Shown: in pieces, positions 26,533-36,906 of the stretch | How positions within the stretch are numbered: position 1 is the stretch's first letter | Layout: each line of letters begins with the position of its first letter | Assembly: GCF_001623075.1 (NCBI RefSeq) | Contig: NZ_LMCF01000223.1 | Span: forward strand, 1-64,000 | Direction of reading: 5' to 3' | Length of the DNA stretch: 64,000 nt | Origin: Pseudovibrio sp. Ad37 | GTDB taxonomy: Bacteria; Pseudomonadota; Alphaproteobacteria; Rhizobiales; Stappiaceae | Program-made: the position numbers and the translations under genes | Notes under the pieces: model-generated | What the model was told of the DNA's origin: nothing | The model's database searches: none | What the model saw: only the letters and a program-made list of their open reading frames with translations

Positions 26533-27418
26533 GATCACCCCGCTTCTGAGAGGCTTGGGCCTGCGTCTCAATATGAGATTGTATCACCACATCCGCCTGC
26601 TCAGCTTCATAAGCGAGAATTTCCCAGGTCGGAATATTCGCATCCCACTCAATAAGAGTTGGTTGAGGACCAGCCCGATCAATTGTCCGCGCATAAAGCG
26701 CCCACACAGGATCAGCAACTTTACGATCATGTGCATCGATTAGAAGAGGATAGCCCAGCTCGTCTGTTTCTGGTGCATGCCCGCCAAGGTGAATTTCCTG
26801 AACATGCTCAACCGGGAATCGGTCCACATAATCTTCAGGAGAACCACCAGAGTTCGTAGCAGAAACAAAGACATTGTTCACGTCCAGCAGCAATCCGCAG
26901 CCAGTTCGTTTTACAATCTCGCGAAGAAACTCAGTTTCTTCATATGTGCTTTCCTTGAAGATCACATAAGCACTTGGGTTTTCAAGCAACATCTGACGAC
27001 CAAGGAAGGTCTGCACTTCATCAATATGATCAACGACCTGCTGTAATGTCACCTCAGTGTAAGGCAGAGGCAGAAGATCATTGAAATACTCGGTGTCGTG
27101 CGTTGACCAGGCCAGATGCTCACTGAAAAGACCTGGATCGTACCGGTCAGCAACATCTTTCACGCGCGAAATGTGCTCTTTGTTCAGCGGATCAGCACCG
27201 CCAATAGACAACCCGACACCATGAAGAGAGATAGGATAATCCCGGCGGATCGCTTCAAGATAACCGTGCGGAGGGCCACCGGCACCCATATAGTTTTCTG
27301 CATGAATTTCGAAGAAGCCCATATCAGGCTTGTCATTGAGAATACTGTGATAATGATCAGCTTTTAAGCCCACGCCACCTCGTGCAGGTAATTTTGCATT
27401 GACTCTTTGCGCGCACAT
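26516..27418 (-). CDS. bufB: BufB, DUF692 multinuclear non-haem iron oxygenase (MNIO)
   Basis: TIM-barrel iron enzyme of 300 residues. Metal-site segments of the family are all visible in order: [61 protein letters not shown] and [13 protein letters not shown] enzymes use mixed-valent iron centres and oxygen to rewrite Cys residues in precursor peptides (oxazolone-thioamide in methanobactin, thiooxazoles in bufferins). With BufC it should modify the adjacent BufA. Start at MCAQRVN is set by GAGGTG; the upstream extension is unlikely. Confidence 0.92.
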   Translation of the reverse strand: MCAQRVNAKLPARGGVGLKADHYHSILNDKPDMGFFEIHAENYMGAGGPPHGYLEAIRRDYPISLHGVGLSIGGADPLNKEHISRVKDVADRYDPGLFSEHLAWSTHDTEYFNDLLPLPYTEVTLQQVVDHIDEVQTFLGRQMLLENPSAYVIFKESTYEETEFLREIVKRTGCGLLLDVNNVFVSATNSGGSPEDYVDRFPVEHVQEIHLGGHAPETDELGYPLLIDAHDRKVADPVWALYARTIDRAGPQPTLIEWDANIPTWEILAYEAEQADVVIQSHIETQAQASQKRGDHVPGV

Positions 27419-27451
27419 ATCAGCACCTCGTTCTATATTATGACTTCTTCT

Positions 27452-27490
27452 TAAAGAAACACCGGAGGGAAAAAACCCGCCCCGGTGCAA
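27452..27490 (-). terminator. Partial terminator/attenuator between bufA and bufB
   Basis: On the minus strand CACCGG pairs with CCGGTG, with an inner GGG/CCC, followed by TTTCTTT. It would let most transcripts stop after bufA and give more precursor than enzyme. Confidence 0.5.
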
Positions 27491-27515
27491 CGCAGTATAT
27501 TGTAAAGTAAAGCGA

Positions 27516-27809
27516 TTAGTGAGGCAGATCGCGGGAAAGTTCGGTCAGAGAACCTTTACGATCACCTGGGACTTCAATGGATGCACATGTACCGGTTGGT
27601 ACGAGGGTCCAAGCATTGCCCTGATAGTCAACAGTGGAAGTGCCTGCGCAAGTGGTGCCCGCGCCCGCTTTACAGTCGTTCTCACCAGCAAGGGAAACAC
27701 CGTAACATTTTTCTTTAGAAGCAGCTTCAGCAACAGTAATGTTTGCACCAGCTACAGCAGCAGTAACAGCAGTTGCGAGTACAGCAGCGGACAACGTTTT
27801 TTTGGACAT
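27516..27809 (-). CDS. bufA: BufA1-type bufferin precursor (DUF2282)
   Basis: Secreted peptide precursor of 97 residues. Signal peptide ([20 protein letters not shown] to about AEA at 29) is followed by a core with four Cys at 35, 46, 54 and 75 in the typical spacing: [22 protein letters not shown] and VPTGTC. DUF2282 peptides are bufferins; their Cys are modified by BufB/BufC and the exported product binds and buffers copper. Start is set by GAGGAG seven bases before ATG. First gene of the bufA-bufB-bufC-doxX operon. Confidence 0.92.
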   Translation of the reverse strand: MSKKTLSAAVLATAVTAAVAGANITVAEAASKEKCYGVSLAGENDCKAGAGTTCAGTSTVDYQGNAWTLVPTGTCASIEVPGDRKGSLTELSRDLPH

Positions 27810-28200
27810 TTCAAAACTCCTCAATTGAAATTCGGCGATGTGTTCAACAGGTTTGGTTCGCCTCTGCAGACAGTTCTGACAAAAAACTCGATCAATGGGA
27901 AATCAAACACATGTTATTTTGACGCGATTAAATCAATAAAATGAGATCATCATCCTCACAGGTTCGTGAATAGTTGAAATATTATTGCATCTAACTTGAG
28001 TTTTAGATGCCAATGCGACAATCGGCCTAATAAAATTAGAAGAATAGAAATAAAGACTTTCTGAAACGCTCTTGCTCTACCCTCTGAAATCTGGCATGTT
28101 CGCGACGCGGAAAAGGACAGGAGTGCTGTCCTTATTATCTCGCATGCGTTGATGACAATCTGGAAGACAGCTTCCAAGCGATCCACCTAAGAGATCCACA
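27810..28200. other. Upstream region of the buf operon
   Basis: About 390 bases with no supported gene; AT-rich next to bufA. It must hold the buf promoter, but I see no confident sigma factor or copper-regulator site. Confidence 0.4.
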
Positions 28201-28261
28201 CAACGCAAAAGAGAAGGATGTAGGCGCGTTCCCAACGCCGCGACATTCTCCCCCAAATGTG

Positions 28262-28460
28262 TGCCATGCGGACATATCGCAATGCACTCGCCAAAGGGGT
28301 AAGATAGATCGGAGGAAACTCCGAATGGGCGGCCCTATGTATAAAGTGGCCGTGCTTCATTCGACAGATCCGGGGCAAGCCGTGCCGGGGCTTCGAACGA
28401 GCCGCGAGGAAGACCTCCCCGCGACCCGAACGAGGAAGTGACCTTAACCGGTCACATTGA
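28262..28460 (+). promoter_or_regulatory. Structured leader of gltB
   Basis: Consecutive foldable elements precede gltB: CGGAG-GAAA-CTCCG with a GNRA tetraloop near 28311, a two-layer stem (CGAATG/CATTCG enclosing CGGCC/GGCCG), CGCGAGG/CCT...CGCG near 28403-28423, and GTGACC/GGTCAC at 28438-28455. It matches no riboswitch class I recognise. Confidence 0.45.
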
Positions 28461-28507
28461 GATGAGCGAAAGTGAGGCCAAAAATGGCAGAAAAAGGAGG
28501 AAACACG

Positions 28508-31500
28508 ATGCATATGAGTGGGGGGGAACCTATGAAAACCCGAGCTACCACCACAGGCACCGTTACGGAAAAACTCCGCACTGCTGCCACTGAGGGGCTT
28601 TACAATCCAGCCAAAGAGCACGATGCCTGTGGCGTCGGCTTTATAGCTAACCTCAAAGGCGCACAATCTCACCACGTGGTACAAAGCGGCCTTCAGATCG
28701 TTGAAAACCTGACACACCGCGGCGCAGTTGGCGCTGACCCATTGATGGGCGACGGTGCAGGTATGCTGACCCAGGTCCCACACGAGTTTTTCAAAGAAGA
28801 ATGCTCGAAGATCGGATTCGATCTTCCAGAAACTGGCGAATACGGCGTTGCTTTCTTCTTCCTTCCACAAGATAAAAAGCTCCGCGAGCAATGCGAAAGC
28901 ATCGTTGCAGAATGTGTTTCTGATGAAGGTCTTGAAGTATTAGGCTGGCGTGATGTTCCGGTCGACAATTCTTCTTTGTCGAAAGCACCAGATATTGCAG
29001 CGACAGAACCTGTTTCCCGTCAGTTGTTTGTAACACTACCAGACAATACTGATAGTGATATTCTGGAGCGCCGCCTCTTTATCCTGCGCAAAGTGATCTC
29101 CAACGTCGTACGCGAGAAATCCGAGGGCGTAGAAAAAGGCTTCTACGTCGTTTCCTGCTCCAGCCGCACAATCGTCTATAAGGGCATGTTCCTCGCTTAC
29201 CAGCTTGGCGCCTACTATGACGATTTGCGTGACGAACGGTTTATCTCTGCATTGGCGTTGGTTCACCAACGCTTCTCAACCAACACCTTCCCATCGTGGG
29301 ATCTGGCTCACCCATACCGGATGGTTGCTCACAACGGTGAAATCAACACCTTGCGCGGCAACGTAAACTGGATGGCAGCCCGTCAGGCGTCTGTGTCTTC
29401 TCCGGCATTTGGTGATGACATCAATAAGCTCTGGCCGATCTCTTACGAAGGCCAGTCTGACACAGCATGCTTCGATAACGCTTTGGAATTCCTCTCCACA
29501 GGCGGCTATTCCCTTGCACATGCGGCTATGATGCTGATCCCGGAAGCATGGGCCGGCAACCCGCTGATGGACGAAAATCGTCGCTCTTTCTATCAGTACC
29601 ATGCCTCTATCATGGAACCATGGGACGGACCTGCAGCGGTAGCCTTCACAGATGGTCGTCAGATTGGTGCTACGCTTGACCGTAATGGTCTGCGCCCTGC
29701 CCGTTACATCGTTACTGATGATGACTTCGTGATTATGTCTTCTGAAGTTGGTGTTCTCGATATTCCAGAAGAGAAGATCATTCAGAAATGGCGTCTCCAG
29801 CCAGGCAAAATGCTTCTGATCGATCTGGAAGAAGGCCGTATTGTTTCTGACGAAGAAATCAAGCGCCAACTCTCCACAGCCAATCCTTATAAAGACTGGC
29901 TGCATCGCACACAGATGGTTCTTGAGGACCTCCCATCCGTACGTGAACGCGCGCCGGTTGCAGGTGAAACTCTTCTCGACCGTCAGCAAGCCTTTGGTTA
30001 CACGCAGGAAGACATCAAGCTTCTTATGCAACCAATGGCAACCGTTGGTCAGGAAGCACTGGGGTCTATGGGTACTGACACACCTGTGTCCGTCCTCTCA
30101 GACAAATCCAAGCTTCTGTACACCTACTTCAAGCAGAACTTTGCGCAGGTAACCAACCCGCCGATCGACCCGATCCGCGAAGAGTTGGTGATGAGCCTCG
30201 TGTCCTTCATCGGACCACGTCCAAACCTGTTTGATTTGAAAGGTCTTTCTACCTCCAAACGTCTGGAAGTGCGTCAGCCGATCCTCACCAATGCTGATCT
30301 GGAAAAAATCCGCGCCATTGGTGACATTGAAGACAATCAGTTCCAAACCAAGACCCTCGACATCACCTACTCTACTGAGAAGGGGACCGAGGGCATGGAA
30401 GGTGCTCTGGAGCGCTTGTGTGCCCGTGCTGAAAAGGCTGTTCATGGTGGTTACAACATCATCATCCTGTCTGACCGTGTAATCTCACGTGCCCGCATCG
30501 CAATCCCTGCACTGCTGGCGACAGCTGCCGTTCATAACTACCTGATCCGCAAAGGCCTTCGTACGTCAGTGGGTCTTGTGGTTGAAACAGGTGAAGCACG
30601 CGAAGTTCATCACTTCTGCGTTCTGGCCGGTTATGGTGCAGAGGCAATCAACCCGTATCTCGCATTCGAAACAATCCGTTCAATGCACTCTGAGGGGTCT
30701 TTCCCTGAGGAAGTGGATGAGCATGAAGTAGTCTCTCGCTACATCAAAGCCATCAATAAAGGCATGCTCAAAGTCATGTCCAAGATGGGCATCTCCACCT
30801 ATCAATCCTACTGTGGTGCGCAGATCTTTGATGCCGTTGGACTGAATTCAGAATTTGTTGAAAAATTCTTCTTCGGCACAGCAACAACCATTGAAGGCAT
30901 CGGCCTGAAAGAAGTTGCTGAAGAGACTGTTGTTCGTCACCACGATGCATTTGAGGACATTCCTGTTCTGCGTCGTTCGCTGGACGTTGGCGGTGAATAT
31001 GCCTACCGGACTCGTGGCGAAAACCACATGTGGACCCCGGACAGCATCGCTACACTTCAGCATGCAGTACGCAACAACCTGCCTGAAAAGTATCTGGAAT
31101 TCGCCAAGGAAGTGAACGAAGCCTCTGGCCGTTACACAATCCGTGGCATGTTCCGCATCAAATCAGCAGAAGAACTAGGGCGCCGTCCAGTCAACATCGA
31201 CGAAGTTGAATCCGCAGAAGACATCGTCAAGCGCTTCTCTACGGGTGCAATGTCTTTCGGCTCAATCTCTCGCGAAGCTCATACATCGCTTGCGATTGCT
31301 ATGAACAAGATTGGCGGTAAGTCCAACACCGGTGAAGGTGGCGAAGAAGCCGAACGCTTCAACCCACTTCCGGACGGATCTCCCAACCCAATGCGTTCTG
31401 CGATCAAGCAGGTTGCATCAGGTCGCTTTGGTGTAACAACCGAATATCTGGTCAACTCCGATATGATCCAGATTAAGGTCGCTCAGGGTGCCAAGCCGGG

Positions 31501-33214
31501 TGAAGGCGGACAGCTGCCAGGCCATAAAGTGGATGCAGTGATCGCAAAGACACGTCACTCCACACAGGGCGTCGGCTTGATTTCACCTCCTCCGCACCAC
31601 GACATCTACTCAATCGAAGATCTGGCGCAGCTGATCTACGATCTGAAGAACGTAAATCCAGAGGCCGATATCTCCGTTAAGTTGGTGTCTGAAGTTGGTG
31701 TTGGAACAGTTGCAGCAGGTGTTGCCAAAGCGCGCGCAGACCATATCACGGTCTCAGGCTTTGACGGTGGCACAGGTGCATCCCCACTCACCTCTTTGAA
31801 GCACGCTGGTTCTCCATGGGAGATGGGCCTTGCTGAAACCCAGCAAACGCTCGTTCTCAATGGCCTGCGTTCCCGTATCGCTTTGCAGGTTGATGGCGGT
31901 CTTCGCACAGGCCGTGACGTACTTGTTGGCGCTCTTTTGGGAGCAGATGAGTATGGCTTCTCAACAGCTCCGCTGATCGCAGCTGGTTGCTTGATGATGC
32001 GTAAATGTCATCTCAACACCTGCCCGGTTGGTATTGCGACCCAGGATCCGGTTCTGCGGAAGCGCTTTAAAGGCACTCCGGAACACGTCATCAACTATTT
32101 CTTCTATGTAGCGGAAGAACTTCGCGGCTTGATGGCAGAACTCGGCGTCAGGAAACTGGACGAAATCATCGGTCGCTCCGACATGCTCGACAAAGAAACT
32201 GCAATCAATCACTGGAAATCTGAAGGCCTTGATTTCTCAAGGATTTTCTATCGTCCAGATGCTACCCAGGAACAAAGTCGCTGGTCACAGCTTCAAGAAC
32301 ATCCAATCAACGATGTTCTGGACCGTGAGCTCATTCGCAATGCAATGCCAGCGCTGGAAAGCAAAGAAAAAATTGAGTTCCCAGCGAAGATCAAGTCTGT
32401 TGATCGGTCTGTTGGCGCAATGCTCTCTGGTCAGATTGCTAAACGCTACGGCGCAAAAGGTCTCAAAGACGACACCATCCATATCTCGATGACAGGTACG
32501 GCTGGTCAGGCGTTTGGCGCCTTTGTTGCCAAAGGTGTGACGATTGATCTTGAAGGCGACGCAAACGACTACGTAGGCAAAGGCCTCGCAGGTGGTCGCA
32601 TTATCGTACGTCCTCCAGAGAACACACGCATCGTACCGGAAAACTCCATCATTGTTGGAAACACCGTTCTTTACGGAGCAACCAGCGGTGAAGTGTACTT
32701 CCGCGGTGTCGGTGGTGAGCGTTTCGCGGTTCGTAACTCCGGAGCAACTGCAGTTGTTGAAGGTGTTGGTGACCACGGATGTGAATACATGACCGGCGGT
32801 GTTGTTGTCGTAATCGGTCAAACTGGTCGTAACTTCGCAGCAGGTATGTCCGGTGGTGTTGCTTACGTGTTGGACGAGGATGGTACCTTCGGCTCCCGTT
32901 GTAACCTTGCAATGGTCGACATTCAGCCCGTGCAAGAAGAAGATGACCTGCTCGAAAAGCTGCATCACCATGGTGGCGACATCGAGTACAAAGGACGTGT
33001 GGATCTGTCAGCTGACATGACACGCCACGACGACGAACGTCTGCGTCTCATTCTTGAAAACCACGTGAAATATACTGGTTCCACCAAAGCTCAGAATATT
33101 CTGAATGACTGGGAGAACTGGCGTCCGAAGTTTGTGAAAGTTATGCCGGTTGAATACCGTCGCGCGCTTCAGGAAATGAAAGCAGCGCGTCTGGGCCTCG
33201 CGGCTGCGGAATAA
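28508..33214 (+). CDS. gltB: Glutamate synthase (NADPH) large subunit
   Basis: Enzyme subunit of 1568 residues that moves the amide nitrogen of glutamine to 2-oxoglutarate. Domains in order: class II glutaminase with the catalytic Cys in HDACGVGFI (Cys41, so a 40-residue propeptide is removed), a central domain, the FMN/3Fe-4S synthase domain ([21 protein letters not shown]; iron-sulfur Cys in [19 protein letters not shown]) and the C-terminal beta-helix ([12 protein letters not shown]). ATG at 28508 has a textbook AAGGAGG seven bases upstream; earlier and later Met codons do not. Eleven bases separate it from gltD. Confidence 0.96.
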   Translation: MHMSGGEPMKTRATTTGTVTEKLRTAATEGLYNPAKEHDACGVGFIANLKGAQSHHVVQSGLQIVENLTHRGAVGADPLMGDGAGMLTQVPHEFFKEECSKIGFDLPETGEYGVAFFFLPQDKKLREQCESIVAECVSDEGLEVLGWRDVPVDNSSLSKAPDIAATEPVSRQLFVTLPDNTDSDILERRLFILRKVISNVVREKSEGVEKGFYVVSCSSRTIVYKGMFLAYQLGAYYDDLRDERFISALALVHQRFSTNTFPSWDLAHPYRMVAHNGEINTLRGNVNWMAARQASVSSPAFGDDINKLWPISYEGQSDTACFDNALEFLSTGGYSLAHAAMMLIPEAWAGNPLMDENRRSFYQYHASIMEPWDGPAAVAFTDGRQIGATLDRNGLRPARYIVTDDDFVIMSSEVGVLDIPEEKIIQKWRLQPGKMLLIDLEEGRIVSDEEIKRQLSTANPYKDWLHRTQMVLEDLPSVRERAPVAGETLLDRQQAFGYTQEDIKLLMQPMATVGQEALGSMGTDTPVSVLSDKSKLLYTYFKQNFAQVTNPPIDPIREELVMSLVSFIGPRPNLFDLKGLSTSKRLEVRQPILTNADLEKIRAIGDIEDNQFQTKTLDITYSTEKGTEGMEGALERLCARAEKAVHGGYNIIILSDRVISRARIAIPALLATAAVHNYLIRKGLRTSVGLVVETGEAREVHHFCVLAGYGAEAINPYLAFETIRSMHSEGSFPEEVDEHEVVSRYIKAINKGMLKVMSKMGISTYQSYCGAQIFDAVGLNSEFVEKFFFGTATTIEGIGLKEVAEETVVRHHDAFEDIPVLRRSLDVGGEYAYRTRGENHMWTPDSIATLQHAVRNNLPEKYLEFAKEVNEASGRYTIRGMFRIKSAEELGRRPVNIDEVESAEDIVKRFSTGAMSFGSISREAHTSLAIAMNKIGGKSNTGEGGEEAERFNPLPDGSPNPMRSAIKQVASGRFGVTTEYLVNSDMIQIKVAQGAKPGEGGQLPGHKVDAVIAKTRHSTQGVGLISPPPHHDIYSIEDLAQLIYDLKNVNPEADISVKLVSEVGVGTVAAGVAKARADHITVSGFDGGTGASPLTSLKHAGSPWEMGLAETQQTLVLNGLRSRIALQVDGGLRTGRDVLVGALLGADEYGFSTAPLIAAGCLMMRKCHLNTCPVGIATQDPVLRKRFKGTPEHVINYFFYVAEELRGLMAELGVRKLDEIIGRSDMLDKETAINHWKSEGLDFSRIFYRPDATQEQSRWSQLQEHPINDVLDRELIRNAMPALESKEKIEFPAKIKSVDRSVGAMLSGQIAKRYGAKGLKDDTIHISMTGTAGQAFGAFVAKGVTIDLEGDANDYVGKGLAGGRIIVRPPENTRIVPENSIIVGNTVLYGATSGEVYFRGVGGERFAVRNSGATAVVEGVGDHGCEYMTGGVVVVIGQTGRNFAAGMSGGVAYVLDEDGTFGSRCNLAMVDIQPVQEEDDLLEKLHHHGGDIEYKGRVDLSADMTRHDDERLRLILENHVKYTGSTKAQNILNDWENWRPKFVKVMPVEYRRALQEMKAARLGLAAAE

Positions 33215-33225
33215 GAGGGGAAGAC

Positions 33226-34659
33226 ATGGGTAAGGTAACTGGCTTTTTGGAGATCGACCGGCAGGAGCAAAACTACCAGCCGGCATCAGATCGCATCCGC
33301 CATTTTCGCGAATTCACTGTCCCGCTCTCGCAGCCGGAAGTGGAGCGTCAGGCAGCTCGTTGTATGGATTGTGGCATTCCGTTTTGCCACGGTCCCGCCG
33401 GTTGTCCAGTAAACAACCAAATACCAGATTGGAATGATCTGGTATTTGCAGGGGACTGGGAAGAAGCTGCTCGCAATCTACATTCAACCAACAACTTCCC
33501 TGAATTCACGGGCCGTATTTGTCCTGCTCCATGCGAGGAAGCATGTACGTTGAATCTGGAAGACATTCCGGTCGCGATTAAAACTGTCGAACAAGCAATC
33601 GCTGATCGCGCCTTTAAGGAAGGTTGGATCAAGCCCGAACCAGCTGCCACCAAGACAGGTAAAACTGTTGCGGTCATTGGATCTGGCCCTGCGGGTCTAG
33701 CTGCAGCTCAACAGCTGGCACGGGCCGGCCATACAGTTCATGTTTACGAGCGTGAACCACGTGCAGGTGGTTTGATGCGCTATGGTATTCCTGACTTTAA
33801 GATGGAAAAACACTACATAGAGCGCCGTGTCGAACAGTTAGAAGGGGAAGGGGTAACTTTCCACTACGGCTGTGAAATCGGCAAAGATGTAGAGTTTGAA
33901 GAGATCCACACACGTCACGACGCAACACTGCTGTGCACGGGTGCGGAACGCCCGCGTGATCCAGGCATTCCGGGCATGGACCTCAAAGGCGCGATGTATG
34001 CGATGCCATTCCTCGTACAGCAAAACCGCCGCGTTGGTGGTGAAGATGTATCGGGCGAAGAACCATACTGGGCTGGCGGCAAACACATTGTTGTTGTTGG
34101 TGGTGGTGACACCGCATCTGACTGCGTTGGGACATCCTTCCGTCAGGGCGCTCTGTCTGTAACCCAGATGGATATCCGTCCAATGCCGCCACTGAAGGAA
34201 GATAAGAACCAGTTCTGGCCATACTGGCCAACGAAGTTCCGTACCTCAACTTCTCAGGCAGAAGGCGCAGAACGTGAGTTCTCCGCAGCAACACTCGAAA
34301 TTGTAGGTGATGAAGACGGTCACGTAACAGGCGTAAAATGTGCTCGTGTAGATGAAAAACGTGTTCCAATTGAAGGAACCGAGTTCATTCTCAAGGCAGA
34401 TCTTGTTCTTGCAGCCATTGGCTTCTCTGGCCCGAACATGGAAACTTACGTCAAAGAAGCTGGTGACGATCTGGAGCTGGACCCGCGCACCAACGTGAAA
34501 GCAAACACCGAAGACTACAAGACCTCCATCAAAAAAGTCTTTGCAGCTGGTGACGTGCGCAAAGGCCAGTCCCTTGTGGTCTGGGCTATCCGCGAAGGTC
34601 GTCAGGCGGCTCGTTCAATCGACGAGTTCCTGACAGGATCTTCCAATCTGCCACGCTAA
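33226..34659 (+). CDS. gltD: Glutamate synthase (NADPH) small subunit
   Basis: Flavoprotein of 477 residues that takes electrons from NADPH and passes them to GltB. N-terminal Cys clusters (ARCMDCGIPFCHGPAGCPVNN and CPAPCEEAC, here as separate cores) bind two 4Fe-4S centres; a FAD site (VAVIGSGPAGLAAAQQLA) and an NADPH site (VVVGGGDTASDCVGT) follow. Forms the gltBD operon and ends in a strong terminator at 34684-34716. Confidence 0.96.
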   Translation: MGKVTGFLEIDRQEQNYQPASDRIRHFREFTVPLSQPEVERQAARCMDCGIPFCHGPAGCPVNNQIPDWNDLVFAGDWEEAARNLHSTNNFPEFTGRICPAPCEEACTLNLEDIPVAIKTVEQAIADRAFKEGWIKPEPAATKTGKTVAVIGSGPAGLAAAQQLARAGHTVHVYEREPRAGGLMRYGIPDFKMEKHYIERRVEQLEGEGVTFHYGCEIGKDVEFEEIHTRHDATLLCTGAERPRDPGIPGMDLKGAMYAMPFLVQQNRRVGGEDVSGEEPYWAGGKHIVVVGGGDTASDCVGTSFRQGALSVTQMDIRPMPPLKEDKNQFWPYWPTKFRTSTSQAEGAEREFSAATLEIVGDEDGHVTGVKCARVDEKRVPIEGTEFILKADLVLAAIGFSGPNMETYVKEAGDDLELDPRTNVKANTEDYKTSIKKVFAAGDVRKGQSLVVWAIREGRQAARSIDEFLTGSSNLPR

Positions 34660-34683
34660 ACTTAGCTGACAATGAAGTACCAG

Positions 34684-34716
34684 AACCCCGGAAAGCCCCG
34701 CTTTCCGGGGTTTTTT
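34684..34716 (+). terminator. Rho-independent terminator of gltBD
   Basis: Perfect 12-bp stem (AACCCCGGAAAG with CTTTCCGGGGTT, loop CCCCG) followed by T's. Confidence 0.95.
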
Positions 34717-35579
34717 GATGTTGCTCCACTCTTTCTCACTCATACATTCTGAGTTGAACTTGCAAGCACTAAAAGCACCGCATGGCTTCCCATGCAGTGG
34801 TGAAACGAGAGTTCCCGAAGGTCGGGATGAGCAAGGCAGCAGGCAACACCTGCGCTACTTGTTAGAGATGAGTCTTTGGCATTGGCTACGTGCCTTGCCC
34901 GGATAAGTTTCCGCATCCAAACAGGTCCATTGCCTCTGACATCTACCGCTCTGACCAGCAAATGCCACTGCGTGATGCCCTTCAGGCTTGGGTCCTTCCT
35001 CTCAGACCATGCAGTCACGCCTGAAAATCGGTTCCACCGGACCAACAAAAGATGCGTTACCTCTTCTGAAAGCCCCACCCAGCCCACGACACGCTGACGG
35101 ACGGTCCGCCAGCAGCCCGTCACGTGGGCATGAAGTTAGTATGGGGGCACATTTGCGTAAAGGGGATAAGTTTTTTCGAACGCCTCAGGCTTCAACAATC
35201 TCCCCACTCCTGAACGAGAAGAATAAAGTGTCATACCCAATGACATTAGAAATCATGAGGTATGGCTATGAGCCCAATCGAGACCTTCAAAATGAATTAG
35301 TATTCGCAGACGCAACACACGGCGACCAGTAATGTCGGCTCATTGCGGCCATCCAGAAAGACGCCCGACGATACGCCCCAAAGCAGACTTCGGTTTTCAT
35401 TCAAAAACAATCATCCTTGCGCACTTTACCGTTGCCTCATAAACATTGCCAAATTGCTCACGGGTAGAAAGTCCGCCTATCTCAGCTGCTGTTGAATACA
35501 ACGAGGGTTGTAACATCAACTCACTTGTCGCAATGATTGACTGTAGAAACAAAAGCCAACAAATTCTCGAGCATAAAAA
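34717..35579. other. Accessory intergenic region of 863 bases, no confident gene
   Basis: Open frames on both strands are short and lack ribosome sites. A complex hairpin lies at 35082-35129: GCCCACG/CGTGGGC outer stem and an inner GCTG-CGG/CCG-CAGC arm. On the minus strand around 35397-35530 a frame encodes a protein-like tail (STAAEIGGLSTREQFGNVYE) with no start, possibly a gene remnant. I cannot name any of it. Confidence 0.5.
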
Positions 35580-36546
35580 ATGAAGAGATATCGCATTCAG
35601 CCTGCGCATTTCGACACGCGTGCAATTACTTTGGAAGAACCAAAAGACACTTGGACAGAAGAGGTAATTAAGCTGCACATGCAGAACAAAGAGAGGTTAA
35701 TCAAACAACTGAAAATTGAGTTGGGTGAACATAACTTTGAGCAAAAACTTAAGAATTTCAAAGAACTTGGGCAGCTACCTTTCTCGATAATTTCACACCA
35801 CAATGATTTATTCCTGCAGGCAAGGTATGCCTTCATTCACTGCCATTATTATCCAGCCCTCACCGCTGCATGTGCGCTCGGAGAAAGAATTCTCAATCAT
35901 CTGCTTCTGGATCTAAGAGATCATTACCCAGTATCGACATTTGACAAAAAGTCTCATAAACGCAAGTCAATTGACGATTGGAAAAAAGCTATAAGTACAT
36001 TCGAGGAATGGGGAATCTGGAAGTCAGACGAGGTGACTGAAGCGTTTAGAAACTTATCGGCTTTGCGGCACAGATCAATCCATTTTAATCTCGATACCGC
36101 AAAAAACCTCAGAAGTGATGCGCTATCCTCATTGGCGTATCTATCGACAATCATAAGAGAACAATTTGGGTTCCGATTTGACAAAACAATCCCCGGAACC
36201 AAGGGTGCCTTTTTTTCTGAGAAAGGAAGAGGAAACAGATCCCTTTATGAGAGAATACTACTTATCTCAATCATTCTATGTATCTCCTTATCACGCATTT
36301 GAAATGATCGAGTCAATTTGGTGCGCATTCGATTACAAGCAATTGGATGATGAGATAGACGATGAAGAATTTGCCCGTTTGTTTATTGACCGAACATCAG
36401 ATCAAATGACTCCAACTTCTGTACCATGGGACGACGGTATTGTTGCCTATGCAGCAATAGGTAACAGAATTCACGAGTTTGAATACGATGCCTCATTAGC
36501 AGAAGCTTCAAAATCATCGGAATCGAAAACCAGTACTGAAAGCTAA
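35580..36546 (+). pseudogene. HEPN-like protein gene split by a frameshift in a T7 tract
   Basis: Two overlapping frames join into one protein of about 320 residues if the run of seven T near 36209-36215 is read with one T fewer. The first frame gives residues 1-240 and ends in an unrelated hydrophobic tail; the second resumes FFLRKEEETDPF and continues to 36546 with an acidic, Asp/Glu-rich end. The first part is helical and contains RHRSIH (Arg163 to His168), the R-x4-H signature of HEPN nucleases, after a segment ALTAACALGERILNHLLL. Function is unknown; HEPN proteins often serve in phage defence or toxin-antitoxin systems. The frameshift could be mutation, phase variation, programmed slippage or sequencing error. 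Confidence 0.6.
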
Positions 36547-36670
36547 TTGTTGACAGAGCGATGCATTTTGGCTCTTCCGCATCCTGATCTTTTTCCAATC
36601 GGCGCAGATCATCCGCTTTGACTGGTGGGGGCAGAGATATCGCATCTGCGGGAGATTACAGCTTTCTGCC

Positions 36671-36817
36671 CTACCGTTCCGCTGCAACCTCTATGTGTTT
36701 TAAGGTTCTTGGGATGTCTGCTTTTGGCAGCCACACTACAGATCTCACACCTACAAAGAATGGCTCTTTGCTGACCAGTTTACCAGAAAAATCATAAATA
36801 GCGAAGCGACCGTTGCG
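36671..36817 (-). pseudogene. Possible gene remnant (48-residue protein-like fragment)
   Basis: A minus-strand frame with stops at both ends and no start codon encodes a well-formed protein-like segment including NGRFAIYDFSGKLVSKEPFF and WLPKADIPRTLKHIEVAAER. It reads like the C-terminus of a lost gene. The rest of 36547-36906 shows no gene. Confidence 0.3.
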
Positions 36818-36906
36818 TTACAGCAAATGTCTAAAAAGTCCGCTAAACCCTTTTCAGCATGCACTTTATTGCTCTCCTACATCTCCCTGAAGCTGCTTAA
36901 AGAGTT

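Noticed and set aside
28311..28330. Resemblance of the gltB leader to RNase P RNA (GGAGGAAA run)
   Set aside because: Only a short purine run matches; the other conserved RNase P blocks are absent.
28187..28891. Minus-strand frame of 234 codons opposite the gltB leader and start
   Set aside because: It overlaps the strongly supported gltB N-terminus, has no recognisable domain and is explained as a shadow of the coding strand.
34740..35123. 127-codon minus-strand frame after gltBD
   Set aside because: Cys- and Trp-rich composition without domain pattern or ribosome site; not supported as a gene.
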